Shown: piece after piece, positions 1 through 7,074 of the stretch
Numbering within the stretch: the stretch's first letter is position 1
Layout of the letters: each line of letters starts with the position of its first letter
Assembly (NCBI GenBank): GCA_019420135.1
Contig: JAHZHS010000002.1
Span: 299-21,726 of the forward strand
Direction of reading: 5' to 3'
Length of the DNA stretch: 21,428 nt
Origin: Oscillospiraceae bacterium
GTDB taxonomy: Bacteria > Bacillota > Clostridia > Oscillospirales > Ruminococcaceae
Made by a program: the position numbers and the translations under genes
The notes under the pieces: generated by a model
Told to the model about the DNA's origin: nothing
What the model saw: the letters and a program-made list of their open reading frames with translations, nothing else
The model's database searches: none

Positions 1-71
1 CCCGGCTGATTGTCCCCTACGCTGTCGGACCTTTCGGCCAGCGCATCAGCCTCCCTTTTTGTTCCCCGAAT

Positions 72-105
72 AAGGCCCGCCTCCTTCAAACAGGAAGCGG
101 GCCTT
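72..105. terminator. Hairpin, possible terminator near the left edge
   Basis: A 9-bp perfect stem (AAGGCCCGC at 72-80 with GCGGGCCTT at 97-105) encloses a 16-nt loop. There is no strong T-run on either side, so termination is plausible but not proven. It probably ends a gene lying left of the window. Bases 1-71 contain no reading frame I can assign. Confidence 0.4.
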
Positions 106-230
106 GTTCGTGTGCCTATGTCAGGGGAAACATGTGGAATTTTCTCGGTCATAATTCGTTCAAATATTGTTTGGAGATTCTTCAAAAAGTTTCTATACCC
201 TTTTCAAAATTTGGGCGTATTCTATATACA

Positions 231-468
231 ACAGCCAGAGACACCGGAGCGCCGGCGTCAGCTGCCATCACTGTCCCCTGACCATGCGAGGGCAAGTGCC
301 CGGTCAGGAGCAGACAACCAACAAGGCCGCAGCGGCCATTTGAATAGATGCGTGCAACGCCACCCATACGGCCCCGGGCCGCGGGTGGCGCGCTGCTTTT
401 CTCTGCACAAAACCAGCCTTGCCCGTGTCCGGAGCCTTTCACAGCATTCCGGATACGGGCACGGCTGT
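231..468. other. Hairpin-rich non-coding segment
   Basis: This stretch past the end of the ABC operon has no credible gene but five successive inverted repeats: 240-259 (8-bp arms, one wobble or mismatch), 277-308 (CCTGACC/GGTCAGG with an inner GGGC/GCCC stem), 325-337 (GGCC/GGCC), 359-391 (CGCCACCC/GGGTGGCG with inner CGGCC/GGCCG) and 420-461 (14-bp arms). ACAGCC at 231-236 can also pair with GGCTGT at 463-468 and close the whole block. An AT-rich stretch at about 130-230, with TATATA at 223-228, precedes it on the plus strand. It could be a structured RNA, an intergenic repeat, or stacked terminators. The wobble pairs do not agree on one strand, so I leave it unstranded. Confidence 0.35.
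409..461 (-). terminator. Probable terminator of the lar/ABC operon
   Basis: On the minus strand, about 60 nt after the stop of the last ATPase gene, a 14-bp stem (TGCCCGTATCCGGA with TCCGGACACGGGCA, one A-C mismatch) with a 14-nt loop is followed after 7 nt by TTTT. The T-run is short, so efficiency is uncertain. Confidence 0.5.
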
Positions 469-522
469 ATTATTGTATTTTGGTGCAGGCGCGGAGGGAA
501 AAGCTCCTCATGCAGGACAGGC

Positions 523-1131
523 TCAGGCGGGCAGAGTCTCGATGCGGGTGCAGACCTGCTCCAGCAGGCTGTCGCTGTGGCTGACGACGAGCAGGCCCAG
601 ATTGCGGCGCTCTGCCTCCCCGATGAGAAAATTCCAGATCTGCGCCTGGGTGACCAGGTCCAGCATGGCGGAGATCTCATCGCACAAAAGAAACCGGGTG
701 GCCGGGTTGAGGGCCCGGGCCAGGCAGAATCTCTGCAGCTCGCCCCCCGACAGTTCCGCCGGGAAGCGCTCCAGCCAGCCGTCCTCGATGTGCAGGGCCT
801 GGATCAGGCGCCGGTCCACCGGGCCGCTTTCCTCCAGGGTCACCCCCAGGCGGAGCAGCGGGTCCACCACCGTCTCCGGGTGCTGCCACATCATCTGCAC
901 CGGGCAGACGCCCTTTCTGCCGTAGACCGGCTGGCCGTCCAGCAGCACCTGGCCGGATTGGGGGCGCTCATACCCGGCCAGCAGACGGCAGAGGGTGGTC
1001 TTGCCCCGTCCGCTGGGGGCCTTGAGCCCCACCCGCTCCCCTGACTCAATGGTCAGGTCGATGTTCTGGAGTACCGGCGCGCCGTGGCGGCCCCGGTAGG
1101 TGAAGGTCACATGGTTTGCTTGCAGGGTCAT
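523..1131 (-). CDS. Nickel/peptide ABC transporter ATP-binding protein (NikE/DppF type)
   Basis: Second ATPase of the import system, expected to bind and hydrolyse ATP at the cytoplasmic face of the permease pair. All ABC motifs are visible in 202 residues: Walker A near 38-45 (APSGRGKT, with Ala in place of the usual first Gly), a Q-loop Gln around 83, signature LSGGELQR at 128-134, Walker B FLLCDE at 147-152 with D-loop SAMLD, and the H-loop His at 185. The protein ends just after the H-loop and lacks the C-terminal oligopeptide-transporter extension found in its partner, as in short NikE-like subunits. An in-frame ATG at 1137 forms an ATGA overlap with the upstream stop. The ATG at 1131 was chosen because the GGGAGG lies 7 nt before it and only 1 nt before the other. 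It is the last gene of the operon. Family assignment is firm; the substrate is inferred from the lar neighbours. Confidence 0.88.
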   Translation of the reverse strand: MTLQANHVTFTYRGRHGAPVLQNIDLTIESGERVGLKAPSGRGKTTLCRLLAGYERPQSGQVLLDGQPVYGRKGVCPVQMMWQHPETVVDPLLRLGVTLEESGPVDRRLIQALHIEDGWLERFPAELSGGELQRFCLARALNPATRFLLCDEISAMLDLVTQAQIWNFLIGEAERRNLGLLVVSHSDSLLEQVCTRIETLPA

Positions 1132-1133
1132 GG

Positions 1134-2069
1134 TCATTCCTCCCTCTGTGGATTCAGGCAGCGCACCATTCCCCCCTGCCAGGGGCGCAGGGGCAGATCG
1201 GCGGCCTCCCGGCACTGGGGCGTACTGCGGGCGCACTGTCCCGCAAAGGGACAGCCCGCCGTCTGGGTGCCGGGATAGGGCTGGGCGCCTGCAATGGGCC
1301 GGAAGCCGTGCTCCGGCATGGCCCGCCACAGCGCCCGGGTAAAGGGGTGGCGCAGCGTCGCCGGGTGGTCAAAGTCTGCTGCCGAGGCCACCTCAATGGT
1401 CTGCCCCGCGTAAAAGACCGCCACCTGATCGGCAATGGTCAGGGCCAGCTCCAGGTCGTGGGTGATGAGCAGCACCCCGGCGCCGCCCTCGGCCAGCTCC
1501 CGGAAATGCCCCAGGATCCGCCCTGCGGCCTTGGCATCCAGCCCCGGGGTGGGCTCGTCGGCAATGATGAGGCGGGGTTCGTGGGTGACTGCCGTGGCAA
1601 TGAGCACCCGGCGCGCCATGCCGCCGGACAGTTCAAAGGGATAGAGTTCCTCCGTCCCGGCGGCGAGGCCGTAGCGGGCCAGGGCTTTGCGGGCACGCTG
1701 TTTCGCATCGGGGGCGGCATCGTCCCCCCGCACCTGCTCCCCCACCTTCATGAGCGGGTCCAGGTAGGTGACCCCTTGGGGTACCAGCACGATCTCCCGG
1801 CCCCGGAGCCTGGCCGCCCGTTTGGGGGTCAGGTCGCTGCCGTCGTAGAGAATTCGCCCTTCCATATGGCTGTTACGGGGCAGGATGTGCAGAATGCCGT
1901 GGGCCAGCAGGCTTTTGCCGGAACCGCTGGCTCCCACCACCGCCACCACCTGTCCCGGCTCAATTTTCAGGGACAGATCCCTGATGACCGGCAGCTCCCG
2001 CCGCCGGGTACCCTTGGCGTACTGGGTGAAGTGAATGGACATATGTTGAATTTCCAGTATCGGCTGCAT
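1134..2069 (-). CDS. Nickel/peptide ABC transporter ATP-binding protein (NikD/DppD type)
   Basis: First ATPase of the importer, 311 residues. Visible motifs are Walker A GASGSGKS at 46-53, Q-loop VPQG near 96-99, signature LSGGMARR at 147-154, Walker B LIIADE at 167-172 and H-loop His204. The C-terminal region is of the oligo_HPY type and carries four cysteines at 273, 279, 286 and 304, spaced C-x5-C-x6-C-x17-C. That pattern has been linked to a 4Fe-4S cluster in DppD-type ATPases. The start at 2069 has AGGAGG 5 nt upstream; the frame stays open further upstream but into the preceding permease gene. The stop overlaps the next gene or sits 2 nt past its likelier start, consistent with translational coupling. 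It pairs with the shorter ATPase to make a heterodimer. Confidence 0.9.
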   Translation of the reverse strand: MQPILEIQHMSIHFTQYAKGTRRRELPVIRDLSLKIEPGQVVAVVGASGSGKSLLAHGILHILPRNSHMEGRILYDGSDLTPKRAARLRGREIVLVPQGVTYLDPLMKVGEQVRGDDAAPDAKQRARKALARYGLAAGTEELYPFELSGGMARRVLIATAVTHEPRLIIADEPTPGLDAKAAGRILGHFRELAEGGAGVLLITHDLELALTIADQVAVFYAGQTIEVASAADFDHPATLRHPFTRALWRAMPEHGFRPIAGAQPYPGTQTAGCPFAGQCARSTPQCREAADLPLRPWQGGMVRCLNPQREE

Positions 2070-2079
2070 GGTTTCCTCC

Positions 2080-2904
2080 TCATTCCTGAGCGCTGGCGGG
2101 GTCGAGCAGCAGACGGATCCGCTCGCCCAAAAGCGCAAACAACAGCACCACGATCACCAGCGAAATGCCGGGGAAGAGCGCCAGCCACCACTTGCCGGTG
2201 GTCAGGTAGCGCATGCTCTCGGACAGGATGACGCCGATGGCGGGCTGTTCCGACGACAGGCCGAAGCCCAGGAAGGTCACGCTGGCCTCGTGGAGGATGG
2301 CATGGGGAAACAGCAGAATCAGCCCGGTGAGAAACTGGGGCATCAAATGAACCAGCATATGCCGGCGGACGATGTCCCAACGGCGGACGCCCAGCTTCTG
2401 GGCTGCCAGGATGTAGGGCGCCTGCCGCAGCTGCATGACCTCCCCCCGGATGACCCGGGCCAGGGAGGTCCAGTGGCTGAGGGCCACACCGGTCACCACG
2501 CCCAAAAAGCCCTTGCCGCAGGCAATGGAGATAAGCATGACCAGCAGGATATGGGGAATGCCCATGACCAGGTCGATGCAGAAGCAGACGACGCTGTCCG
2601 CCCATCGGCCCATGGTGGCCGAGACGATGCCCATGACCAGTGCGATGCAGGCGCTGACCGCTGCGGTGAGCAGGCCGATGCGGATGCTCAGGGAAAGGCC
2701 CGCCAGCGTCCGGGCCAGCATATCCCGGCCCATCCAGTCGGTGCCGAAGGGATATTCCAGACAGGGCATGAGGTTTTTGCGGGCGAAGTCGCTCTCCATG
2801 GCCCGGCCGTTGAGGAGGATGCCCGCCACGGTGACGGCAGCCAGCACCGCCACGGCAAACACAATCAGCCAAAGGGTGCTGCGTCTGCGGTTGGTTACTT
2901 TCAT
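2080..2904 (-). CDS. ABC transporter permease (DppC/NikC type)
   Basis: Inner-membrane permease of 274 residues. It has an N-terminal membrane segment at about 10-31, a periplasmic-side stretch with the family motif FGTDWMGRDMLART near 53-66, then further hydrophobic segments. The EAA-type coupling loop (about 146-190, with EVMQLRQAPYILAAQKLG) would contact the ATPases. The order and length match DppC/NikC/OppC. The ATG at 2904 overlaps the stop of the preceding permease gene as ATGA, so the two halves of the channel are likely made in equal amounts. The stop lies 10 nt before the next start, leaving room for that gene's AGGAGG. Family assignment is secure; the transported solute is inferred. 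Confidence 0.9.
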   Translation of the reverse strand: MKVTNRRRSTLWLIVFAVAVLAAVTVAGILLNGRAMESDFARKNLMPCLEYPFGTDWMGRDMLARTLAGLSLSIRIGLLTAAVSACIALVMGIVSATMGRWADSVVCFCIDLVMGIPHILLVMLISIACGKGFLGVVTGVALSHWTSLARVIRGEVMQLRQAPYILAAQKLGVRRWDIVRRHMLVHLMPQFLTGLILLFPHAILHEASVTFLGFGLSSEQPAIGVILSESMRYLTTGKWWLALFPGISLVIVVLLFALLGERIRLLLDPASAQE

Positions 2905-3893
2905 TCTCTGGCCGCCCCCCTTCGGATTTTGGGATCCACAACGCCATAGAGCAGGTCCGCCACCAGGTTGCCGCCGAACACGATGGCCGCCGTGATGACC
3001 GTGATGCCCAGCAGCAGGGGCATGTCGCTGCCCAGGCCCGCCGTGACGGCAGCCTGGCCCAGGCCGGGATAGGTAAAGACCTGCTCCACCACCACCGAAC
3101 CGCCGATGATCTCGCTGATGGAGGCAAACTGCAGGGTGATGGCGGGCAGGGCCACATTGCGCAGGCCGTGGCGCAGCACGATGCGCAGTTCCGACTCGCC
3201 CCGGGCACGGGCGAACAGGGCGTAGTCGCTGTTGAGGACATCCACCATCTTCTCCCGGGTGTGGAGGGCAATATTTGCCACGCCGGTGATGCTCAGCGTC
3301 AGGGCAGGCAGAATAGCGTGCTGGAGACGGTCGGCCAGGGTGATGCTGGCGGCGTCGGCCCCGATGGGCACTGACAGTCCGATGGGCAGCACCCCCAGCC
3401 AGACCGAGAAGATGAGCAGCAGCAGCAAAGCCAGCCAGAAGGTGGGAGTGCTGGAGATCAGCAGGCAGTAGCCCCGGATGAGGCGGTCAGGCAGACGGCC
3501 ACGGGTGGCCCCCGCCGTCACACCCAGAACAAGGCCCAGAATGCCCGAAATGATCCAGGCAAAGAGCAGCAGCCACAGAGACCCGGCCAGCCGCTGGCCG
3601 ACCACCTCCAGTACCGGCTGGCGGTAGAGCAGCGAGGTGCCGAAGTCCCCGTGCAGCACATCTCCCAGCCAGCCCAGGTAGCGCTCCACCGGCGGGGTGC
3701 CCACACCCCAGTAGGCTTCCAGCTTGGCCACCTGTTCCTGGCTCATGGAGCCCAGGGCCACCTGGCCCACATTAGTCTGCAGCGGATCCAGGGGAGAAGC
3801 CGTCATCAGGGCAAAGGTCAGGATGCTGACCCCCAGCAGGAGCAGAGCCATCCTGAGCAGCTTGCCCGCGGCAAACCGGAGGCGGTGTTTCAA
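2901..3893 (-). CDS. ABC transporter permease (DppB/NikB type)
   Basis: Inner-membrane permease of 330 residues. An N-terminal transmembrane segment (about 12-31) is followed by the typical DppB extracytoplasmic region containing YLGWLGDVLHGDFGTSL at about 72-88. Several membrane segments and a coupling loop with NSDYALFARARG near 222-233 follow. The C-terminal EQVFTYPGLG motif at about 273-282 is characteristic of this family. The start codon is TTG at 3893, preceded by AAGGG at 6-7 nt; no better ATG exists. The ATGA overlap with the following permease indicates coupling. It lies 157 nt after the binding-protein gene. Confidence 0.9.
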   Translation of the reverse strand: MKHRLRFAAGKLLRMALLLLGVSILTFALMTASPLDPLQTNVGQVALGSMSQEQVAKLEAYWGVGTPPVERYLGWLGDVLHGDFGTSLLYRQPVLEVVGQRLAGSLWLLLFAWIISGILGLVLGVTAGATRGRLPDRLIRGYCLLISSTPTFWLALLLLLIFSVWLGVLPIGLSVPIGADAASITLADRLQHAILPALTLSITGVANIALHTREKMVDVLNSDYALFARARGESELRIVLRHGLRNVALPAITLQFASISEIIGGSVVVEQVFTYPGLGQAAVTAGLGSDMPLLLGITVITAAIVFGGNLVADLLYGVVDPKIRRGAARE

Positions 3894-4050
3894 TCAAAAT
3901 CCCTTCTTTCCAAACATTCCGGGGGAATCTCCGCCCGCGGCACAGCCGCACAACGGGCCGGCGGTCTCCGGCCCATTGTGCGGCTGTGTCTTTTGGCAGG
4001 ATGGTCCCGAGGACCGGTATGAAATGCCCTGCGTGGCAGGGCGGAGATGG

Positions 4051-5673
4051 TTATGCCCAGTCCCACTGGTCCACGTTGTTCACAATGGACCAGCCGTGGC
4101 CGTGGGGGTGGATCTTCTGCTCGGCGATCTGCAGGCCGTCCCGCACCCAGTACAGGTGGCTGACGTTCACCAGCCACACCCAGGGGATGTCACCGTCCTG
4201 GGTGACGCCGGTGGTGCCGTCCCACTGGGCCTGCTGCCACAGTTTGTAGGATTCCTCCAGGTTGCTGCTGGCAAGAGCCTCGTCCATGTACTGGTCCACC
4301 GTATCGTTGGAATAGGGCGAGTACTCGGCGGTGCCGGTGTCGGCGGGAGAATAGTAGATGTTATAGAGTTCCATGGGGGTATGGGCACCCCAGCCCCACA
4401 CCAGCGGGGTGGAGAGGGCCCGGTCGTAGGCGGTATCCCAGCCCACACCCTCGATGGTGCAGCGGATGCCCAGCTCTGCCAGCTGGTTGGACAGGTCGGC
4501 GGCCAGGGCCTGACGGACCGAGTCGCCGTTGGAGTAGAGGATGTTCAGCTCCGCCTTGACGCCGTCCTTTTCCCGCACGCCGTCGCTGCCCATGACCCAG
4601 CCCGCATCGTCCAGAAGCTTTGCAGCGCCCTCGGGATCGTATTCCACCTCGGAGGCGGGATTGTACCAGGGCAGCTGATCGCAGACGCTGTACGCCGGGG
4701 TACCGTATCCGTTGAGGACGTTGTCGATCATCTCCTGGCGGTCGATGCCGATATTGATGGCCCGGCGCACCGCCACATCGGAGGTCACCGCATTGCCGGT
4801 GGCCACCCCGTCGGCGTTCACCGAGGGCGCGGTGACAGGCAGGTTGATGCCCCGGTTGTCCACCGTCTGGTAGGCGGTGAGGGTGTAGCCGTCAATGGTC
4901 TGGTCAGAGTAGGTGGCCGAGGTGTAGGCCACATCCACCTGCCCTGCCTGGGCGGCCAGGAAGGCGGCGTCCTCCTCCATAAAGAGGATGGTGACCTGCT
5001 TCATCTTGGGCTGCTCGCCGTAGTAATCGGGGTTGGCCTCCAGAATGATCTGCTGGCCCCGGTCCCATTGCTTGAGGATGTACCGGCCGGAGCCGATGGG
5101 GTTGGAACCGTAGGTGGCGCTGTCGTAGGCGTGCTCGGGCACGATGCCCACAATGGCCATGGTGTAGGGCCAGATGGAGAAGGGCTTTGCCATATGGAAG
5201 ACCACAGTGGTGTCGTCCACCGCCTCGGCATTGTCCAGCATGGTGAAGTCGTTGACCGAGCTGGACGCCTTGACGGTATTGTAGGTGAAGGCCACGTCCT
5301 CGGCGGTCAGGGGCTCCCCGTCGGTGAAGCTGACATCGTCCCGGATGGTGACCGTCCAGGTCAGGCCGTCCTCGCTGGACTCGCAGGAGGTGGCCAGGTC
5401 GTAGCCGATGGTCAGGTCGGGGTTTGTCACGGTCAGGGTGCTCTGGATCAGCGGCTCATGGACGTGTTCTCCGGCGCCCCAGCCGTAGGCCGGGTCAAAG
5501 CCCGCTTCCGGCTCGGAGTTGGTGTCCATGGCAATGACCACCGAGTCCTCGGTCCCGGTCTGTTCGGCAGTGGCCTGGGGCTGGCTGGAGCCTTGGGCGC
5601 CGCAGCCCGCCAGAAGTCCCACCGCCATGGCAGCGGCCAGCAACAGTGAAGTGATCCGTTTTGTCTGCATCAT
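4051..5673 (-). CDS. Solute-binding lipoprotein of nickel/peptide ABC transporter (SBP family 5)
   Basis: Extracellular binding protein of 540 residues that should capture the substrate and deliver it to the permeases. Residues 1-24 form a lipoprotein signal with lipobox LAGC and Cys24 as the lipidated residue, followed by a short Gln/Ala/Thr-rich tether. The rest matches the peptide/nickel binding family 5, including LTAEDVAFTY and the NPIGSGRYIL and ANPDYYG blocks. Histidines cluster at 70 and 72, near the usual VYEPL position, and at 522, 524 and 526 near the C-terminus. NikA/NikZ-type proteins use His to hold nickel-histidine complexes, so nickel is a reasonable substrate, although the fold itself cannot exclude peptides. 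AGGG lies 7 nt before the first ATG; a second ATG follows directly. It sits between larC and its permease genes. Confidence 0.88.
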   Translation of the reverse strand: MMQTKRITSLLLAAAMAVGLLAGCGAQGSSQPQATAEQTGTEDSVVIAMDTNSEPEAGFDPAYGWGAGEHVHEPLIQSTLTVTNPDLTIGYDLATSCESSEDGLTWTVTIRDDVSFTDGEPLTAEDVAFTYNTVKASSSVNDFTMLDNAEAVDDTTVVFHMAKPFSIWPYTMAIVGIVPEHAYDSATYGSNPIGSGRYILKQWDRGQQIILEANPDYYGEQPKMKQVTILFMEEDAAFLAAQAGQVDVAYTSATYSDQTIDGYTLTAYQTVDNRGINLPVTAPSVNADGVATGNAVTSDVAVRRAINIGIDRQEMIDNVLNGYGTPAYSVCDQLPWYNPASEVEYDPEGAAKLLDDAGWVMGSDGVREKDGVKAELNILYSNGDSVRQALAADLSNQLAELGIRCTIEGVGWDTAYDRALSTPLVWGWGAHTPMELYNIYYSPADTGTAEYSPYSNDTVDQYMDEALASSNLEESYKLWQQAQWDGTTGVTQDGDIPWVWLVNVSHLYWVRDGLQIAEQKIHPHGHGWSIVNNVDQWDWA

Positions 5674-5696
5674 CGTTCATCCCTTTCTGTAATGGA

Positions 5697-5720
5697 CCCC
5701 GCCGGATTTCCGCCGCGGGG
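5697..5720 (-). other. Hairpin between larC and the binding-protein gene
   Basis: In the 60-nt gap between larC and the binding-protein gene, CCCCGC pairs with GCGGGG and an inner CGG with CCG around an AAAT loop, with a 2-nt bulge. No T-run follows on the minus strand, so it is more likely an RNA processing or stabilising stem than a terminator. Confidence 0.4.
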
Positions 5721-5733
5721 ATGCGGCCGACGA

Positions 5734-7074
5734 TCAGGTGTTGCCGTCGATCTTTCGCAGGACCTCCTCCAGCACCTGCTGGTAGGAGACGCCCTTTTCC
5801 CGTGCCAGGGCGGCGGCGTCCTCATACTCCGGCTTTGCGTGGCGGATGCCGAAGCCCCGGGCATACTTGACCCGCACCGGCCCCCACTGGGTTTCCACCG
5901 TTCCCACCGAGGGCTCCAGGAAATACTTTTCACACCGGCGGACCCGCAGGCCGTTGCTGGTGGTGTAGCGCAGTACCTCCCGTGCCAGGTCGGAGATCTT
6001 GTCCGCGTCGCACAGCACGGTGAGCAGATGGCCGGGGCGGCCTTTCTTCATGGTGCCGGGCACAGTGTAGACGTCCAGGGCACCCAGTTCCAGCAGGCGG
6101 CTGCAGGCAAAGGACAGAGCCTCGGGGCTCATGTCGTCAATGTTGCAGACCAGCTCGGTGATCTGGCCGTTGGCTTCCTCCCGGGTATTGCCCCAGAAGC
6201 TGCGCACGCAGTTGGCCTGGCCGAAATCCTTGGTGCCGATGCCCAAGCCGATCTGCTCCACCGTCATGACCGGCATGGGGCCGAAGCCCGACGCAAAATG
6301 GGCCAGCAGCGCCGCACCGGTGGGGGTGCACAGCTCGCCCATGATGCTGCCGCCGTAGGTGGGGACCCCTTCCAGCAGGTTGGCGGTGGCGGGGGCAGGC
6401 ACCGGCATGATGCCGTGGGCGCAGCGCACCGTGCCGCTGCCCACGTGGATGGGCGAGACGACGATCTGATCCGGGTGCAGCAGGTAGAGGGCATAGCAGA
6501 CACCGGTCACATCGGCCACGGCGTCCAGGGCGCCCACCTCATGGTAGTGGACATCACCCACCGGGCAGCCGTGGGCCTTGGCCTCGGCTTTGGCAATGTC
6601 GTCGTAGACCGCCCGGGCCGCAGTGCGCACCTCCTGGGGCAAAGGCAGGGCGTCGATGATCTCCGCAATATGTCCCGGCGTGGCATGATGATGGGCGTGG
6701 GCATGGTCGTGGACGTGCTCCCCGCCGTGCATATGGTCGTGCTCCTCATGGGGATGCTCATGGTCATGATGGTGTTCGTGGTCATGGGCATGGTCGTGGG
6801 GATGGCTGTGGAGATGGGGTTCATCCTGTGCCTCGCCGTGGGAATGACCGGGGGCGGCGGGTTCTACCTCCTCCTCGCCGTGGACGGTCACCGTCATATG
6901 GGTGCCCGCAATGCCGCAGGTCTTGGCCGCCTTGGCTTGCAGCGCAACACCGGGCAGGCCCAGGCCGTTCATGGTGTTCAGGAAAGCTTCCTTGTCGGGC
7001 AGCAGTTCATACAGGGACGCCATGAGCATATCCCCCGCCGCCCCCATGGCACACTCGATATACAACGTTTTCAT
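5734..7074 (-). CDS. larC: LarC, nickel insertion protein (pyridinium-3,5-bisthiocarboxylate cyclometallase)
   Basis: LarC uses CTP to insert nickel into the bisthiolated pyridinium precursor, giving the NPN cofactor of lactate racemase. The 446-residue product begins with the family signature IECAMGAAGDM at 6-16, has the CPVGDVHYHEVGALDAVADV block near 170-190, and ends with the conserved LarC2-type half. Residues 77-130 are a low-complexity tract with 25 histidines interspersed with Asp, Glu and Ala, a likely nickel store or loading site. In Lactobacillus plantarum larC is split and joined by programmed frameshifting; here both halves are one uninterrupted frame. The ATG at 7074 overlaps the larB stop as ATGA, with GGAG upstream. 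A hairpin separates it from the binding-protein gene. Confidence 0.93.
   Translation of the reverse strand: MKTLYIECAMGAAGDMLMASLYELLPDKEAFLNTMNGLGLPGVALQAKAAKTCGIAGTHMTVTVHGEEEVEPAAPGHSHGEAQDEPHLHSHPHDHAHDHEHHHDHEHPHEEHDHMHGGEHVHDHAHAHHHATPGHIAEIIDALPLPQEVRTAARAVYDDIAKAEAKAHGCPVGDVHYHEVGALDAVADVTGVCYALYLLHPDQIVVSPIHVGSGTVRCAHGIMPVPAPATANLLEGVPTYGGSIMGELCTPTGAALLAHFASGFGPMPVMTVEQIGLGIGTKDFGQANCVRSFWGNTREEANGQITELVCNIDDMSPEALSFACSRLLELGALDVYTVPGTMKKGRPGHLLTVLCDADKISDLAREVLRYTTSNGLRVRRCEKYFLEPSVGTVETQWGPVRVKYARGFGIRHAKPEYEDAAALAREKGVSYQQVLEEVLRKIDGNT
6685..6846 (-). repeat. His-rich coding repeat within larC
   Basis: These bases encode LarC residues 77-130. They form an imperfect CAC/CAT-GAC/GAG repetition in which 25 of 54 residues are His. 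Reading frame is maintained throughout. Such tracts are common in nickel-handling proteins such as UreE, HypB, CooJ and some LarC proteins. The repeat is codon-level, not a mobile or CRISPR array. Confidence 0.8.

Noticed and set aside
1..71. Minus-strand open stretch at the left edge that lacks stops in one frame
   Set aside because: It is only about 20 codons to the edge, has no recognisable domain, and could be an intergenic repeat or a gene fragment outside the window.
10..1044. Plus-strand open frame through the left end
   Set aside because: It crosses the hairpin-rich segment and runs antisense to an ATPase gene with clear motifs; composition is typical of an antisense shadow.
6685..6846. 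Repetitive DNA that could be taken for a tandem repeat or CRISPR-like array
   Set aside because: The repetition is codon-based, in frame and encodes the His-rich part of LarC; there are no conserved repeats with unique spacers.
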